Shown: positions 5,494-12,818 of the stretch, piece after piece
Numbering within the stretch: position 1 is the first letter of the stretch
Layout of the letters: each line of letters opens with the position of its first letter
Assembly (NCBI GenBank): GCA_902803685.1
Contig: CADCQR010000123.1
Location: 1-12,818 of the forward strand
Source of the DNA: an uncultured Erysipelotrichaceae bacterium
GTDB taxonomy: Bacteria; Bacillota_I; Bacilli_A; RF39; UBA660
Direction of reading: 5' to 3'
DNA length: 12,818 nucleotides
Notes under the pieces: model-generated
What the model was told of the DNA's origin: nothing
Databases searched by the model: none
Seen by the model: the letters and a program-made list of their open reading frames with translations, nothing else
Translations under genes and position numbers: made by a program

Positions 5494-5510
5494 TTATAAT
5501 GGAGGTAGTT

Positions 5511-6194
5511 ATGGATTTAATTTCATTTGGTTTAATTATGGTTGCTTTTATAATAACCACTGGAGCCAATCTTTATATTAATTATGAGTATTCTATATAT
5601 AAGAATCAGAGTAATAATAAGCAGGTTTCTGGAAGAGCAGCTGCTAAAATGATATTAGCGGCTAATGGGTTGAACAGTGTTAGTATCGAATGTGTTGACG
5701 GCACATTAACTGATCACTATGATTCAGCTGCTAAGGCTGTACGATTATGTCAAAATAATTATAATGATTCTAGTATCGCGGCTGTTGCGGTTGCTTGTCA
5801 CGAATGTGGGCATGCACTACAAGATAAAGACGGATATTTAATGCTTAGAATTAGGCACGCCTTATTCCCAATTGTGCGAATATCTTCATATATGGGATAT
5901 TTTGCTATAGCAATCGGAGTATGTCTTAGTTTTTTTGGCCTTATTTGGCTAGGTATTTTATCTGAATGCATAATACTTTTATTTCAAATTGTGACTTTGC
6001 CTGTTGAATTTAATGCTTCATTTAGGGCTTTGAAAAAAATTGAGGAATTGGATATATTAGACGCAAGTGAACATAAAGCTGCTAAAAAAGTTTTAATAGC
6101 CGCAGCACTAACTTATGTTGCCTCTGTATCTGCTACTTTATTAGAGATACTAAGGCTATTATTGATATTTGGTAGTAGAAGGAGACGTGATTAA
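5511..6194 (+). CDS. YugP-type membrane zinc metallopeptidase
   Basis: This is a 227-residue integral membrane protein of the neutral zinc peptidase family (Pfam Zn_peptidase_2, YugP in Bacillus). An N-terminal span (about 3-22) is followed by a loop with the family pattern SGRAAAKMILAANG (40-53). The zinc motif HECGHALQ (97-104) sits at the start of a hydrophobic helix. VEFNASFRAL (165-174) supplies the likely third ligand, E166. Further spans lie at about 126-164 and 193-220. Substrates of this family are poorly known; membrane-protein quality control is a common guess. GGAGG at 5501-5505 supports the ATG at 5511 over the in-frame ATG at 5499, which overlaps that site. The gene ends in an RRRRD tail whose codons contain the ribosome site of the next gene. 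It leads an operon with a zinc-ribbon protein and an ABC exporter. Confidence 0.88.
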   Translation: MDLISFGLIMVAFIITTGANLYINYEYSIYKNQSNNKQVSGRAAAKMILAANGLNSVSIECVDGTLTDHYDSAAKAVRLCQNNYNDSSIAAVAVACHECGHALQDKDGYLMLRIRHALFPIVRISSYMGYFAIAIGVCLSFFGLIWLGILSECIILLFQIVTLPVEFNASFRALKKIEELDILDASEHKAAKKVLIAAALTYVASVSATLLEILRLLLIFGSRRRRD

Positions 6195-6651
6195 TATTAT
6201 TAATGATAATTTTAAAGAAATGGCTAAGAAACAAATTGATCAAGCCTTAAAGGACAAAGGTTTTGATGAGTTAAATAGATTTATTTTATTATTGATAATA
6301 ATTGGTCTATTTGTTGATATATTTTTTAAAATATTAATTGTCGGTATTTTAGATATTCTTTTGATTATATTTTTTGTTTATAGGCTTTTATCTAAAAATG
6401 CATATAGGAAAGTAAAGCAGAATAGGATATTTATGGATATTTGTTCTTATATAAAAAGGCCATTTAAAAGTGTTATGAAAAAGTTGAATCGACATAGATA
6501 TTTGGATAAAAATCATTTATATAAAAAATGTCCAAAATGTGGCTTGACTATAAAAATGCCTTTACCAAAGAAAATAGGCATTAAACATACTACTTGTCCT
6601 GATTGTAAAACTAGATTTGGCTTTTTCACTCTGAAAAAAAGAAGGGATTGA
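6187..6651 (+). CDS. Small membrane protein with C-terminal zinc ribbon
   Basis: This protein has about 154 residues. A short amphipathic N-terminus (1-30) is followed by two membrane spans (about 31-47 and 49-67), a strongly basic stretch (71-112), and a zinc ribbon with CPKC (115-118) and CPDC (137-140). The four cysteines are well placed to bind one zinc ion on the cytoplasmic side. The start is uncertain. GTG at 6187 overlaps the upstream gene by eight bases but lies only two bases after AAGGAG (6179-6184). An ATT at 6190 would be better spaced, and a TTG at 6169 is also in frame. No function is known. The position between a membrane zinc protease and an ABC exporter suggests an accessory role at the membrane. 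Confidence 0.75.
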   Translation: MINIINDNFKEMAKKQIDQALKDKGFDELNRFILLLIIIGLFVDIFFKILIVGILDILLIIFFVYRLLSKNAYRKVKQNRIFMDICSYIKRPFKSVMKKLNRHRYLDKNHLYKKCPKCGLTIKMPLPKKIGIKHTTCPDCKTRFGFFTLKKRRD

Positions 6652-6655
6652 TTAT

Positions 6656-8416
6656 ATGTTTAGATTATTTAAAAAGTTAACTAAACGTGATCTATTTGGT
6701 ATTTTTATATGCGTTATTCTAATTGTTTTACAAGTTTTTTTAGAACTTAAAATGCCAGATTATATGAGTTCTATTACTCGCTTAGTTCAAACTGAAGGTA
6801 GTAAAATGTCTGATATTATTGAGCAAGGTATCTATATGCTTTTGTGTGCCGCTGGATCAATAATATCTGCAATAATTGTTGGGTATTTTGCTGCTACTGT
6901 TTCCTCAAGTTTTTCTATGACATTGAGGGGATTGATTTTTAAAAAAGTCCAACAATTTAGTACAGAAGACATTAAGAAGTTTCAGACTGGTAGTTTAATT
7001 ACCAGAACTACTAATGATGTTACTCAAATGGAAATGCTTGTTGGCATGGGACTACAAATAATGATTAAGGCTCCAATAATGGCGGTATGGGCGATTCTAA
7101 AAATATTAGATAAAGGGTTCGAATGGAGTTTATTGACGGTAGGATGTGTTGCTGTATTGCTTACTACGGTTGGTATTTTGATATCAATTGTTATACCTAG
7201 AGTAAAGAAAGTCCAAAAATTAATTGATAAGCTTAATAGTGTTACTAGGGAAAATCTAACTGGAATTAGAGTTATTAGAGCATTTAATGCTGAAAAATTT
7301 CAAAGTGAGCGCTTTGCTGCTGCTAATACAAAACTTACTGATATTCAATTATTTAATCAACGAGCATTTGCTATTATGCAACCGCTTATGATGCTTGTTA
7401 TGCACTCATTAACTTTAGGCATATATTTAATTGGTGCTTTCTTGATAGAGGCTGCTCTTATGAAAGACAAGATAACGTTGTTTTCAAATATGGTTGTTTT
7501 TTCAAGTTATGGTATGCAGGTTATTTCGTCATTTTTAATGTTGGCAATGATTTTTATGTTGTGGCCAAGAGCCGAGGTGTCAGCCAAAAGAATAAATGAA
7601 ATTTTAGATGAGCCATTAAAAATAAAAGATGGTACTTTTAAAGGAAAAGCTAGCGAAACTGGCACAGTTGAGTTTAAGAATGTTTCTTTCAAATATCCAG
7701 ATGCTGACGAATATCTGTTAAAAGATATTTCATTCAAAGTTAATAAAGGTGAGACTATTGCATTTATTGGATCAACTGGTTCTGGAAAGTCTTCATTAAT
7801 AAATCTAGTTCCAAGATTTTATGATGTTACCGATGGAGAAGTATTGGTTGACGGAATCAATGTAAAGGATTATAAATTACCAGATTTATATAACAAATTA
7901 GGTTATATTCCTCAAAAAGCTGTTATGTTTACAGGCTCTGTCATCGATAATGTTACATATGGAGATGTCGGTAAGAAAAAAATAGAGTTTGCTGATATTA
8001 AGGAAGCTGTAAAGGTTGCCCAGGCAAAAGAATTTGTTGAGAATATGGGTGATAAATATGAGTCTCACATAGCTAGAGGAGGAACAAACATTTCTGGTGG
8101 GCAAAAACAACGACTAGCTATTGCTAGAGCAATTGCAAGAAATCCGGAAATTTACATATTTGATGACTCTTTCTCAGCGCTGGATTATAAAACAGATTCT
8201 GCACTGAGACATGACTTGAAAAAACATACTAAAGATGCCACTATAATGATAGTCGCTCAAAGAATTGGAACGGTTATAAATGCTGATAAAATTGTAGTTT
8301 TAGATCATGGAACATGTGTTGGAATTGGAACACATAAAGAACTATTAAAAACTTGTGATGTTTACAAAGAAATAGCGTTGTCACAATTAAGCGAGGAGGA
8401 GTTAGAAAATGCCTAG
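6656..8416 (+). CDS. ABC exporter half-transporter, degenerate-site subunit (LmrC/TM287-like)
   Basis: This 586-residue type I exporter has a membrane domain (about 10-305, six spans) fused to an ATPase domain (about 336-580). Walker A is GSTGSGKS (372-379), the Q-loop glutamine is Q420, and the signature ISGGQ (479-483) is intact. The catalytic glutamate after Walker B is aspartate (YIFDD, D504), and the switch histidine is glutamine (IVAQR, Q535). Those two changes mark the non-hydrolysing partner of heterodimeric exporters such as LmrCD and TM287/288. Its intact signature completes the active site of the partner encoded next. The membrane domain carries the substrate; drugs, lipids or peptides are all possible for this family. 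AAGGG (6642-6646) precedes the ATG, four bases after the zinc-ribbon gene. The end overlaps the partner gene by eight bases. Confidence 0.92.
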   Translation: MFRLFKKLTKRDLFGIFICVILIVLQVFLELKMPDYMSSITRLVQTEGSKMSDIIEQGIYMLLCAAGSIISAIIVGYFAATVSSSFSMTLRGLIFKKVQQFSTEDIKKFQTGSLITRTTNDVTQMEMLVGMGLQIMIKAPIMAVWAILKILDKGFEWSLLTVGCVAVLLTTVGILISIVIPRVKKVQKLIDKLNSVTRENLTGIRVIRAFNAEKFQSERFAAANTKLTDIQLFNQRAFAIMQPLMMLVMHSLTLGIYLIGAFLIEAALMKDKITLFSNMVVFSSYGMQVISSFLMLAMIFMLWPRAEVSAKRINEILDEPLKIKDGTFKGKASETGTVEFKNVSFKYPDADEYLLKDISFKVNKGETIAFIGSTGSGKSSLINLVPRFYDVTDGEVLVDGINVKDYKLPDLYNKLGYIPQKAVMFTGSVIDNVTYGDVGKKKIEFADIKEAVKVAQAKEFVENMGDKYESHIARGGTNISGGQKQRLAIARAIARNPEIYIFDDSFSALDYKTDSALRHDLKKHTKDATIMIVAQRIGTVINADKIVVLDHGTCVGIGTHKELLKTCDVYKEIALSQLSEEELENA

Positions 8417-10577
8417 ACCTATGGGAGGTCCTGGAAGAATGAACCAGGAAAAATCAAAAGATTTTGTTGGAAGTATGAAACGCTTAATTGGTAGTTTGAA
8501 GACTTGGCGTATATTATTAATTATTTCTTTAGTCTTAGCGATGATTGCTGCTATATTAGGTTTAATTGCTCCTAATAAGTTGAGTGATTTTACAGATACA
8601 ATAAGTAAGGGGTTAATGCCAAAAACTGAAAAATTACAAGAAATATCACTTAAGATTGCAAGTAATTTTAGTCAAGAAAATATTTCAAGAAAAATGACAA
8701 CATTAACTTCTGATAATTCTATTTCTAAGGAAGATTTGCTATATCTTAATGAACTTATTGAAGAATTGCTTGTTGTTGATAGTAAGGAGCAAGCAATTGG
8801 AATAATCTCAAAAATTCCAGATAATGTTTTATCTGTATTGCTTGATGATATAGAAGTTGATGGGATTGCTATTCCTGTACAAGATCAGCTAAAAACATTG
8901 AAGGTGGTCTCTAAATTATCTATACAGGCAGAAGGACGCAATAATCTTAGCCAATTAGATAATTTACCAAGGTCTGTGCTTTCTATAGTAAAACCATCAA
9001 TTGATATTAGTAAGATTAAAAAATTATCAATTTTTATGGGAATATTATATGTTGTTAGCTCCTTGTTTAGTTATGTTCAAGGGTTCTCATTAGCAACTAT
9101 TTCCAATGTTTTTGCCAAAGAATTGAGATATAAAATATCCGATAAAATTAATAGTCTTCCATTGAAATATTTTGATACTCATGAAAACGGTGATATTTTA
9201 TCAAGAATTACTAATGATGTAGATGCTATTGCTCATAATCTTAACCAATCATTATCGAGTTTAGTTTCTTCTTTGACTCTGTTTTTAGGTTCTACAATAA
9301 TGATGTTTTATACAAGTTGGATTATGGCAATTACTGCTATATTGGCCAGTCTATTAGGATTTATGTTTATGTTCTTATTACTTTCTAAATCTCAGAAATA
9401 TTTTAATCAAAGGCAAGAAGCTTTAGGAGATATCAATGGATATATTGAAGAAATGTATTCTGGGCATAATGTAGTAAAAGTTTATAATGGTACACAAATG
9501 TCTATAGAAAAGTTTGATGAGCTAAATAATAAATTATACATAGCTAATAAGAAAAGTCAGTTTTTGTCAGGTATGATGATGCCCATTATGAATTTTGTAG
9601 GCAATCTTGGATATGTTGCGGTATGCATTGTAGGAGCGTTGCTTACTATGAACGGAAAGATTTCTTTCGGAGTAATTGTTGCTTTTATAATCTATGTACG
9701 TTTATTTACTAATCCATTATCACAAATTGCTCAGGCAATGACTTCATTACAATCGACTGCTGCAGCTAGTGAAAGAGTATTCGAATTCTTAGATGAAGAG
9801 GAAATGACTGACGAAAGTAATTTACATTGTCATTTAGATAAAGGCAAAGTAAAAGGTGCTATAGAGTTTAAAAACGTTAAATTTGGATATAATCCTGATA
9901 AAATGATTATTAAAGACTTTAGTGTCAACGTTAAGCCAGGGCAAAAGATTGCTATTGTTGGTCCTACTGGTGCTGGAAAGACTACTTTAGTAAATTTATT
10001 AATGAAGTTTTATGAAATTAATCAGGGAGATATTATTATTGATGGATGTTCTATTCATGAGTTGACTCGTGAAAATATTCATGATTTATTTTGTATGGTT
10101 TTGCAAGACACTTGGCTATTTGAAGGAACAATTGGTGAAAATATACGATTTAATAAGGAAAATATTACTGAAAAAGATATGTGGACGGCCTGTAAAGTTG
10201 TTGGGGTTGAACACTTTATCCAAACATTACCAGGCGGAATGAATGCAGAAGTTTCAGATTCTGATACAGTATCTCAAGGGCAGAAGCAGTTGTTCACAAT
10301 AGCTAGAGGAATGTTAGAAAATGCTCCTTTCTTAATTTTAGATGAAGCTACATCCAATGTAGATACAAGGACAGAAGAGTTGGTCCAAAAGGCAATGGAT
10401 AAATTAACTGAAGGTAAGACTTCATTTATTATTGCTCATAGACTATCCACGATAAAAAATGCTGATTTGATTCTTGTAATGAAGGATGGAAATATTGTAG
10501 AGCAAGGAAATCATAAGGAACTTATTGATAAAAAAGGATTTTATGCCGAATTATACAATTCACAATTTGAGTTGTAG
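8409..10577 (+). CDS. ABC exporter half-transporter, catalytic subunit (LmrD/TM288-like), with large extracellular insertion
   Basis: This 722-residue partner of the preceding exporter is longer than the ~600 usual for the family. The glycine/proline-rich start MPRPMGGPGRM is typical of this subunit. Span 1 is at about 34-54. Some 145 residues (about 57-203) then form an added, probably extracellular, helical domain before span 2 (about 205-226). The ATPase domain has Walker A GPTGAGKT (518-525), Q566, Walker B FLILDE with the catalytic E646, and switch H677, all intact. Its signature is VSQGQ (621-625) instead of LSGGQ. It therefore supplies the working Walker site and the defective signature, complementary to its partner. 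The ATG at 8409 follows GGAGGAG (about 8395-8401) within the end of the upstream gene. The operon ends after this gene at the hairpin at 10611-10645. Confidence 0.92.
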   Translation: MPRPMGGPGRMNQEKSKDFVGSMKRLIGSLKTWRILLIISLVLAMIAAILGLIAPNKLSDFTDTISKGLMPKTEKLQEISLKIASNFSQENISRKMTTLTSDNSISKEDLLYLNELIEELLVVDSKEQAIGIISKIPDNVLSVLLDDIEVDGIAIPVQDQLKTLKVVSKLSIQAEGRNNLSQLDNLPRSVLSIVKPSIDISKIKKLSIFMGILYVVSSLFSYVQGFSLATISNVFAKELRYKISDKINSLPLKYFDTHENGDILSRITNDVDAIAHNLNQSLSSLVSSLTLFLGSTIMMFYTSWIMAITAILASLLGFMFMFLLLSKSQKYFNQRQEALGDINGYIEEMYSGHNVVKVYNGTQMSIEKFDELNNKLYIANKKSQFLSGMMMPIMNFVGNLGYVAVCIVGALLTMNGKISFGVIVAFIIYVRLFTNPLSQIAQAMTSLQSTAAASERVFEFLDEEEMTDESNLHCHLDKGKVKGAIEFKNVKFGYNPDKMIIKDFSVNVKPGQKIAIVGPTGAGKTTLVNLLMKFYEINQGDIIIDGCSIHELTRENIHDLFCMVLQDTWLFEGTIGENIRFNKENITEKDMWTACKVVGVEHFIQTLPGGMNAEVSDSDTVSQGQKQLFTIARGMLENAPFLILDEATSNVDTRTEELVQKAMDKLTEGKTSFIIAHRLSTIKNADLILVMKDGNIVEQGNHKELIDKKGFYAELYNSQFEL

Positions 10578-10610
10578 TACGTTTAAATTTTTTTAAAGCT
10601 ATTATTTGTT

Positions 10611-10645
10611 AGAAAAGAAAATTGAGATGATTTTCTTTTCTTTTT
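10611..10645 (+). terminator. Strong intrinsic terminator of the exporter operon
   Basis: AGAAAAGAAAAT (10611-10622) and ATTTTCTTTTCT (10630-10641) form a perfect 12-bp stem with a seven-base loop, followed by four T residues. It lies 34 bases after the exporter stop codon. Because the stem is nearly A/T plus a few G-C pairs with purines on one side, it could also work on the opposite strand only poorly. Confidence 0.8.
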
Positions 10646-10649
10646 AGTT

Positions 10650-10655
10650 TATAAT
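10650..10655 (+). promoter_or_regulatory. -10 box for the YiiX-like gene
   Basis: TATAAT lies 26 bases before the ATG at 10681, immediately after the terminator. The nearest -35-like TTGAGA (10622-10627) is 22 bases away and inside the terminator loop, which is too far. AGGAG at 10668-10672 is the ribosome site. Promoter assignment is tentative. Confidence 0.35.
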
Positions 10656-10680
10656 GTTTATAGGGTTAGGAGTATGAAGT

Positions 10681-11217
10681 ATGAAAAAGATTTATTTTGT
10701 TTTATCTTATACTGGAACAGCACTATCGAAATTAATTAAAATTTCAACAAGCGATGAGTTTGCTCATGTTTCTATTGCATTAGATGAAAATTTGGATGAG
10801 ATGTATTCTTTTGGAAGATTAAATCCATACAATCCTTTTTTTGGAGGTTTCGTACACGAAGGAATTAATCATGGTACATTTAAAAGATTTGAAAAAACTA
10901 CCTATACTAAAATATATTCCTTGGAAATTAGTGACTATCAATATAAAAATTTAAAAAGAGAAATTAAATTTATGAATAAGTTTCGCGGAAAATATAGATT
11001 TAATATCTTGGGATTATTTTTGGCTAAATTTAGATTAAAATTAAATAGAAATAGCTGTTTCTATTGTGCTGAATTTGTAAAGTTTATTATTGATAATGCT
11101 TCGATTCCTAATAATTTGCCAGAATGTACTAAGCCAGAGGATTTTAAATACATGGATAATGTATCACTTATTTATGCTGGAATGCTGAGAGATTATAAAA
11201 AGCTAGAAGGAATTTAA
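10681..11217 (+). CDS. YiiX-like permuted NlpC/P60 cysteine-hydrolase-fold protein
   Basis: This 178-residue protein resembles the circularly permuted papain-like (YiiX/YebB, LRAT-related) group of the NlpC/P60 superfamily. The catalytic histidine comes first, in FAHVSIALD (27-35, H29), and is followed by the YSFGR turn (42-46). The cysteine comes late, in SCFYCAEFVKFI (125-136). C129 before the helix is the likely nucleophile, with C126 as an alternative. This order, His before Cys, is the mark of the permuted fold. Members cleave amide or ester bonds in peptides, lipids or cell-wall pieces, but most in Firmicutes are uncharacterised. There is no signal peptide, and the mid-region (98-122) is very basic. 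The next gene starts one base after the stop, so they are likely co-translated. Confidence 0.72.
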   Translation: MKKIYFVLSYTGTALSKLIKISTSDEFAHVSIALDENLDEMYSFGRLNPYNPFFGGFVHEGINHGTFKRFEKTTYTKIYSLEISDYQYKNLKREIKFMNKFRGKYRFNILGLFLAKFRLKLNRNSCFYCAEFVKFIIDNASIPNNLPECTKPEDFKYMDNVSLIYAGMLRDYKKLEGI

Positions 11218-11218
11218 T

Positions 11219-11584
11219 ATGTATAGCTCAAAAAATATTGATGTTCTTCTTAATAATTTGGCAAAATCTAAATTTAGAGGTTCTTTTCATCTTAATATGA
11301 AGATGAAAGAATATGTAAATAAAAATGGTCTTGAAAAGATAAAAAGTGATGCGCGTTGCTTTGTCGAGAAAAGGCTTAAGCCGGCAGTAATAGATAATGA
11401 TGGTAAACAGACACCCCAGAGACAAGTCCATCCCGTCTTTATTGCACAGCATGCTAGCGGTTGCTGTTGCAGAGGGTGTTTAGAAAAAATACATAAAATA
11501 CCTAAGGGGTATGAATTGACGGATTTTCAAATTAATTATATAGTGAATGTAATAATGCGATGGATAGAAAGAGAGTCACAATAA
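11219..11584 (+). CDS. DUF4186 family protein
   Basis: This 121-residue protein matches the DUF4186 family along its whole length. It shows the N-terminal FRGSFHLN (19-26), the KRLKPA segment (51-56), and the family block DGKQTPQRQVHPVFIAQHAS (61-80). A cysteine cluster CCCRGC (82-87) with a following histidine (H92) comes next, then a C-terminal IVNVIMRWI helix. Conserved H71, H78, the cysteines and H92 could bind a metal; this is inference. The function of the family is unknown. The start, one base after the preceding gene, follows GAAGGAA (about 11206-11212). Confidence 0.85.
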   Translation: MYSSKNIDVLLNNLAKSKFRGSFHLNMKMKEYVNKNGLEKIKSDARCFVEKRLKPAVIDNDGKQTPQRQVHPVFIAQHASGCCCRGCLEKIHKIPKGYELTDFQINYIVNVIMRWIERESQ

Positions 11585-11615
11585 AAAAGCAAAAAATAAT
11601 ATGGAGGTAATAAAT

Positions 11616-12284
11616 ATGAAAATGATGTTAATAGGCGGAGGAAATACAAGAGCTGGTGCTTGGGAAACTAAAGAAATTGATGAGGAAATTGTTAAGATGA
11701 CCGGTAAGGAACATCCTAATTTCTTATTTATTGGAATTGCTTCACAATTTGCAGATTCTTATTATGATGCTATGAAGGCAATATATAAAGAGCTAGGATG
11801 TGAATGCCAATATTTAAAAAAGAAAAATATTAAGAATAATAGAAACATAGTTGAAGAAAAAATTAGTAATGCCGACATAATTTATATTGGTGGAGGAGAC
11901 ACTATTAAATTATTAAATGAGATAGAGGAATACGATTTAGGACAATTACTTATAGATGCCGCTAATAGTGATAAAATCATAGCGGGAATGTCTGCGGGTG
12001 CTATAATGTGGTGTAAAGAAGGCTTTTCTGATTCTTTGAAGTTGCGTGGTGAATCAGATAAGTATGAATTTATAAAGGGATTAGGTTATTTAGATATTAT
12101 TTTTTCACCACATCACACTGAAGAAAAATATAAGGAATTGTTAGAAGAAATTGGTAATAGAAAAGTCTATAGTTTAGAAAACAATGTCGCATTAAAAATT
12201 GATAATGGCAATATAAGTTTAATAAAAAGTGCGGATAATACAAAGGCATATTTAATAGAAGAAAAATCTATAAAAGAATTATGA
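11616..12284 (+). CDS. Peptidase E-like serine hydrolase (family S51)
   Basis: This 222-residue cytoplasmic protein has the class I glutamine-amidotransferase-like fold of peptidase E. N-terminal MLIGGGNTRAG (4-14) is followed by IIYIGGGDTIKLL (88-100), which forms the oxyanion and substrate strand. GMSAGAIMW (124-132) is the nucleophile elbow, with S126 as catalytic serine. SPHHTEEKY (164-172) provides the histidine. Peptidase E of enteric bacteria cleaves N-terminal Asp-X dipeptides; other S51 members hydrolyse cyanophycin. The Firmicutes branch seen here is mostly untested, so the substrate is open. GGAGGT (11603-11608) fixes the start at 11616; an upstream in-frame ATG at 11601 overlaps that site. 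The gene lies in the closely spaced row with the DUF4186 and MBL-fold genes. Confidence 0.85.
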   Translation: MKMMLIGGGNTRAGAWETKEIDEEIVKMTGKEHPNFLFIGIASQFADSYYDAMKAIYKELGCECQYLKKKNIKNNRNIVEEKISNADIIYIGGGDTIKLLNEIEEYDLGQLLIDAANSDKIIAGMSAGAIMWCKEGFSDSLKLRGESDKYEFIKGLGYLDIIFSPHHTEEKYKELLEEIGNRKVYSLENNVALKIDNGNISLIKSADNTKAYLIEEKSIKEL

Positions 12285-12308
12285 TTTTTTAAGTAGTAGG
12301 AGAGAAAT

Positions 12309-12818
12309 ATGTCTAAAAATAAAATTAAACAAGATATTCGGAAATTAATTATAGGGTTATTTCTTATTGTTGGTATATATATTTATACAACATTTCTTGA
12401 AGAGCCTATCAACAGTATTTTAGATAAATATACTGTTGTTACTGATACGCCCGATATAGTTAATAGAGTAGTGGAGGGAAATTTAAAGGTATATTTTTTA
12501 GATGTTGGTCAGGCTGATTCAATTATGATAGAAAACAAGGGCCATTATATGTTGATTGATGCAGGGAATAATGCCGATGGCAGAAAATTAGTTTCTTTTT
12601 TTCAATCAAAAAATATCAAAAACTTTGATATTGTAGTAGGAACACATGCTCATGAAGATCATATTGGAGGAATGGATGAAATAATAAATAATATTTCTAT
12701 TAAGAAGTTTTATATGCCAGATGTTATAACCACTACTCGTACTTTTGAAGATGTTATTTTGGCACTTGAAGATAGTAATGTTGCCTTTGATACACCAAAG
12801 GTCGGTGGCTCATTTAAC
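12309..12818 (+). CDS. ComEC-like metallo-beta-lactamase-fold hydrolase (5' part, cut by window edge)
   Basis: The frame starts at ATG 12309, five bases after TAGGAGAG, and stays open for 170 codons to the last base, so the 3' end is missing. One N-terminal span (about 12-29) anchors the protein, with the rest outside. LKVYFLDVGQADSIMIE (59-75), LIDAG (82-86) and the zinc motif HAHEDH followed by IGG (113-121) are those of the MBL domain found in ComEC/Rec2 and in stand-alone secreted homologues. The DVGQADS block is diagnostic of this branch, whose members include proposed nucleases. The single N-terminal anchor suggests the stand-alone type rather than full ComEC, but the missing C-terminus could contain more. 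It lies 24 bases after the peptidase E-like gene, without a terminator between. Confidence 0.85.
   Translation, partial: MSKNKIKQDIRKLIIGLFLIVGIYIYTTFLEEPINSILDKYTVVTDTPDIVNRVVEGNLKVYFLDVGQADSIMIENKGHYMLIDAGNNADGRKLVSFFQSKNIKNFDIVVGTHAHEDHIGGMDEIINNISIKKFYMPDVITTTRTFEDVILALEDSNVAFDTPKVGGSFN

Larger units (their letters stand above)
5220..5510. other. 291-base gap with probable IS-end relic
   Basis: No + strand gene fits here. From left to right it holds a weak CCTCTTTTT run after the XRE gene (5228-5236), a 10-bp-stem inverted repeat (5277-5305), and a 17-codon - strand frame with its hairpin-covered ribosome site and -10 box (5289-5375). Two TGACATT-containing tandem repeats (5377-5420) follow, then A/T-rich sequence with a TATAAT at 5488-5493 serving the next operon. 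AGTTA-CTAAA-TAACT around 5437-5451 is a minor palindrome of unknown meaning. Confidence 0.6.

Noticed and set aside
5495..5500. TTACAA-16-TATAAT as promoter for the protease operon
   Set aside because: Transcription would begin after the SD at 5501-5505 and almost at the ATG, leaving no ribosome site. The TATAAT at 5488-5493 fits better.
5220..5510. Complete MITE or intact insertion sequence
   Set aside because: Only one possible end is visible. No inverted copy of the terminal repeats, target duplication or transposase body was found.
1..12818. Mycoplasma-type genetic code (TGA as Trp)
   Set aside because: TGA ends the WYL, SIS, zinc-ribbon and S51 genes at natural lengths, each followed by a new SD or start, and tryptophan uses TGG.
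12309..12818. Full ComEC DNA-uptake channel
   Set aside because: The MBL domain begins straight after a single anchor, whereas in ComEC it follows many membrane spans. Only the stand-alone relative is supported, although the 3' end is missing.

Overview
The window is strongly AT-rich, has purine-rich Shine-Dalgarno (SD) sites before almost every gene, and has every clear gene on the + strand. Several genes end in TGA while tryptophan is read from TGG, so the standard bacterial code is used and a code-4 mycoplasma is excluded. Low GC, a YugP-type membrane metallopeptidase, LmrCD-like ABC exporters, DUF4186 and a membrane-anchored XRE regulator point to a Firmicutes (Bacillota) bacterium, perhaps a gut Bacilli/Erysipelotrichia or Clostridia lineage. 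A finer assignment is not supported.

Region 1 (1-3437) looks accessory. A short HTH-WYL regulator (62-541) is followed by a double-SIS sugar-phosphate-binding protein (595-1608). That gene overlaps, stop on start (TGATG), a divergent Ham1/ITPase-fold protein (1608-2252). A separate good promoter, bracketed by a 10-bp inverted repeat, drives a compact HEXXH protein (2361-3437) resembling the catalytic core of M3 peptidases. The regulator has its own palindrome over its presumed transcription start. A WYL sensor controlling a sugar-phosphate protein plus a nucleotide-cleaving-fold protein is the least ordinary part of the window.

Region 2 (3438-5510) holds an XRE-type DNA-binding domain fused to a multi-span membrane domain and a long C-terminal domain (3645-5219). 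It is preceded by a direct repeat that may be its operator. The 291-base gap after it carries a likely relic of an insertion-sequence end on the - strand: a promoter, an SD hidden in a perfect hairpin, a 17-codon reading frame and two tandem TGACATT-containing repeats.

Region 3 (5511-10645) is one tight operon: YugP-like membrane zinc protease, small membrane zinc-ribbon protein, and two half-transporters forming a heterodimeric ABC exporter. The exporter has one canonical and one degenerate ATP site split between the subunits as in LmrCD/TM287-288. The operon ends at a strong 12-bp-stem terminator (10611-10645).

Region 4 (10681-12818) is a second closely spaced gene row: a permuted NlpC/P60 (YiiX-like) cysteine-hydrolase-fold protein, a DUF4186 protein, a peptidase E-like S51 protein, and the start of a ComEC-like metallo-beta-lactamase-fold hydrolase that runs off the right edge. 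No tRNA, rRNA, CRISPR array or complete mobile element was seen.
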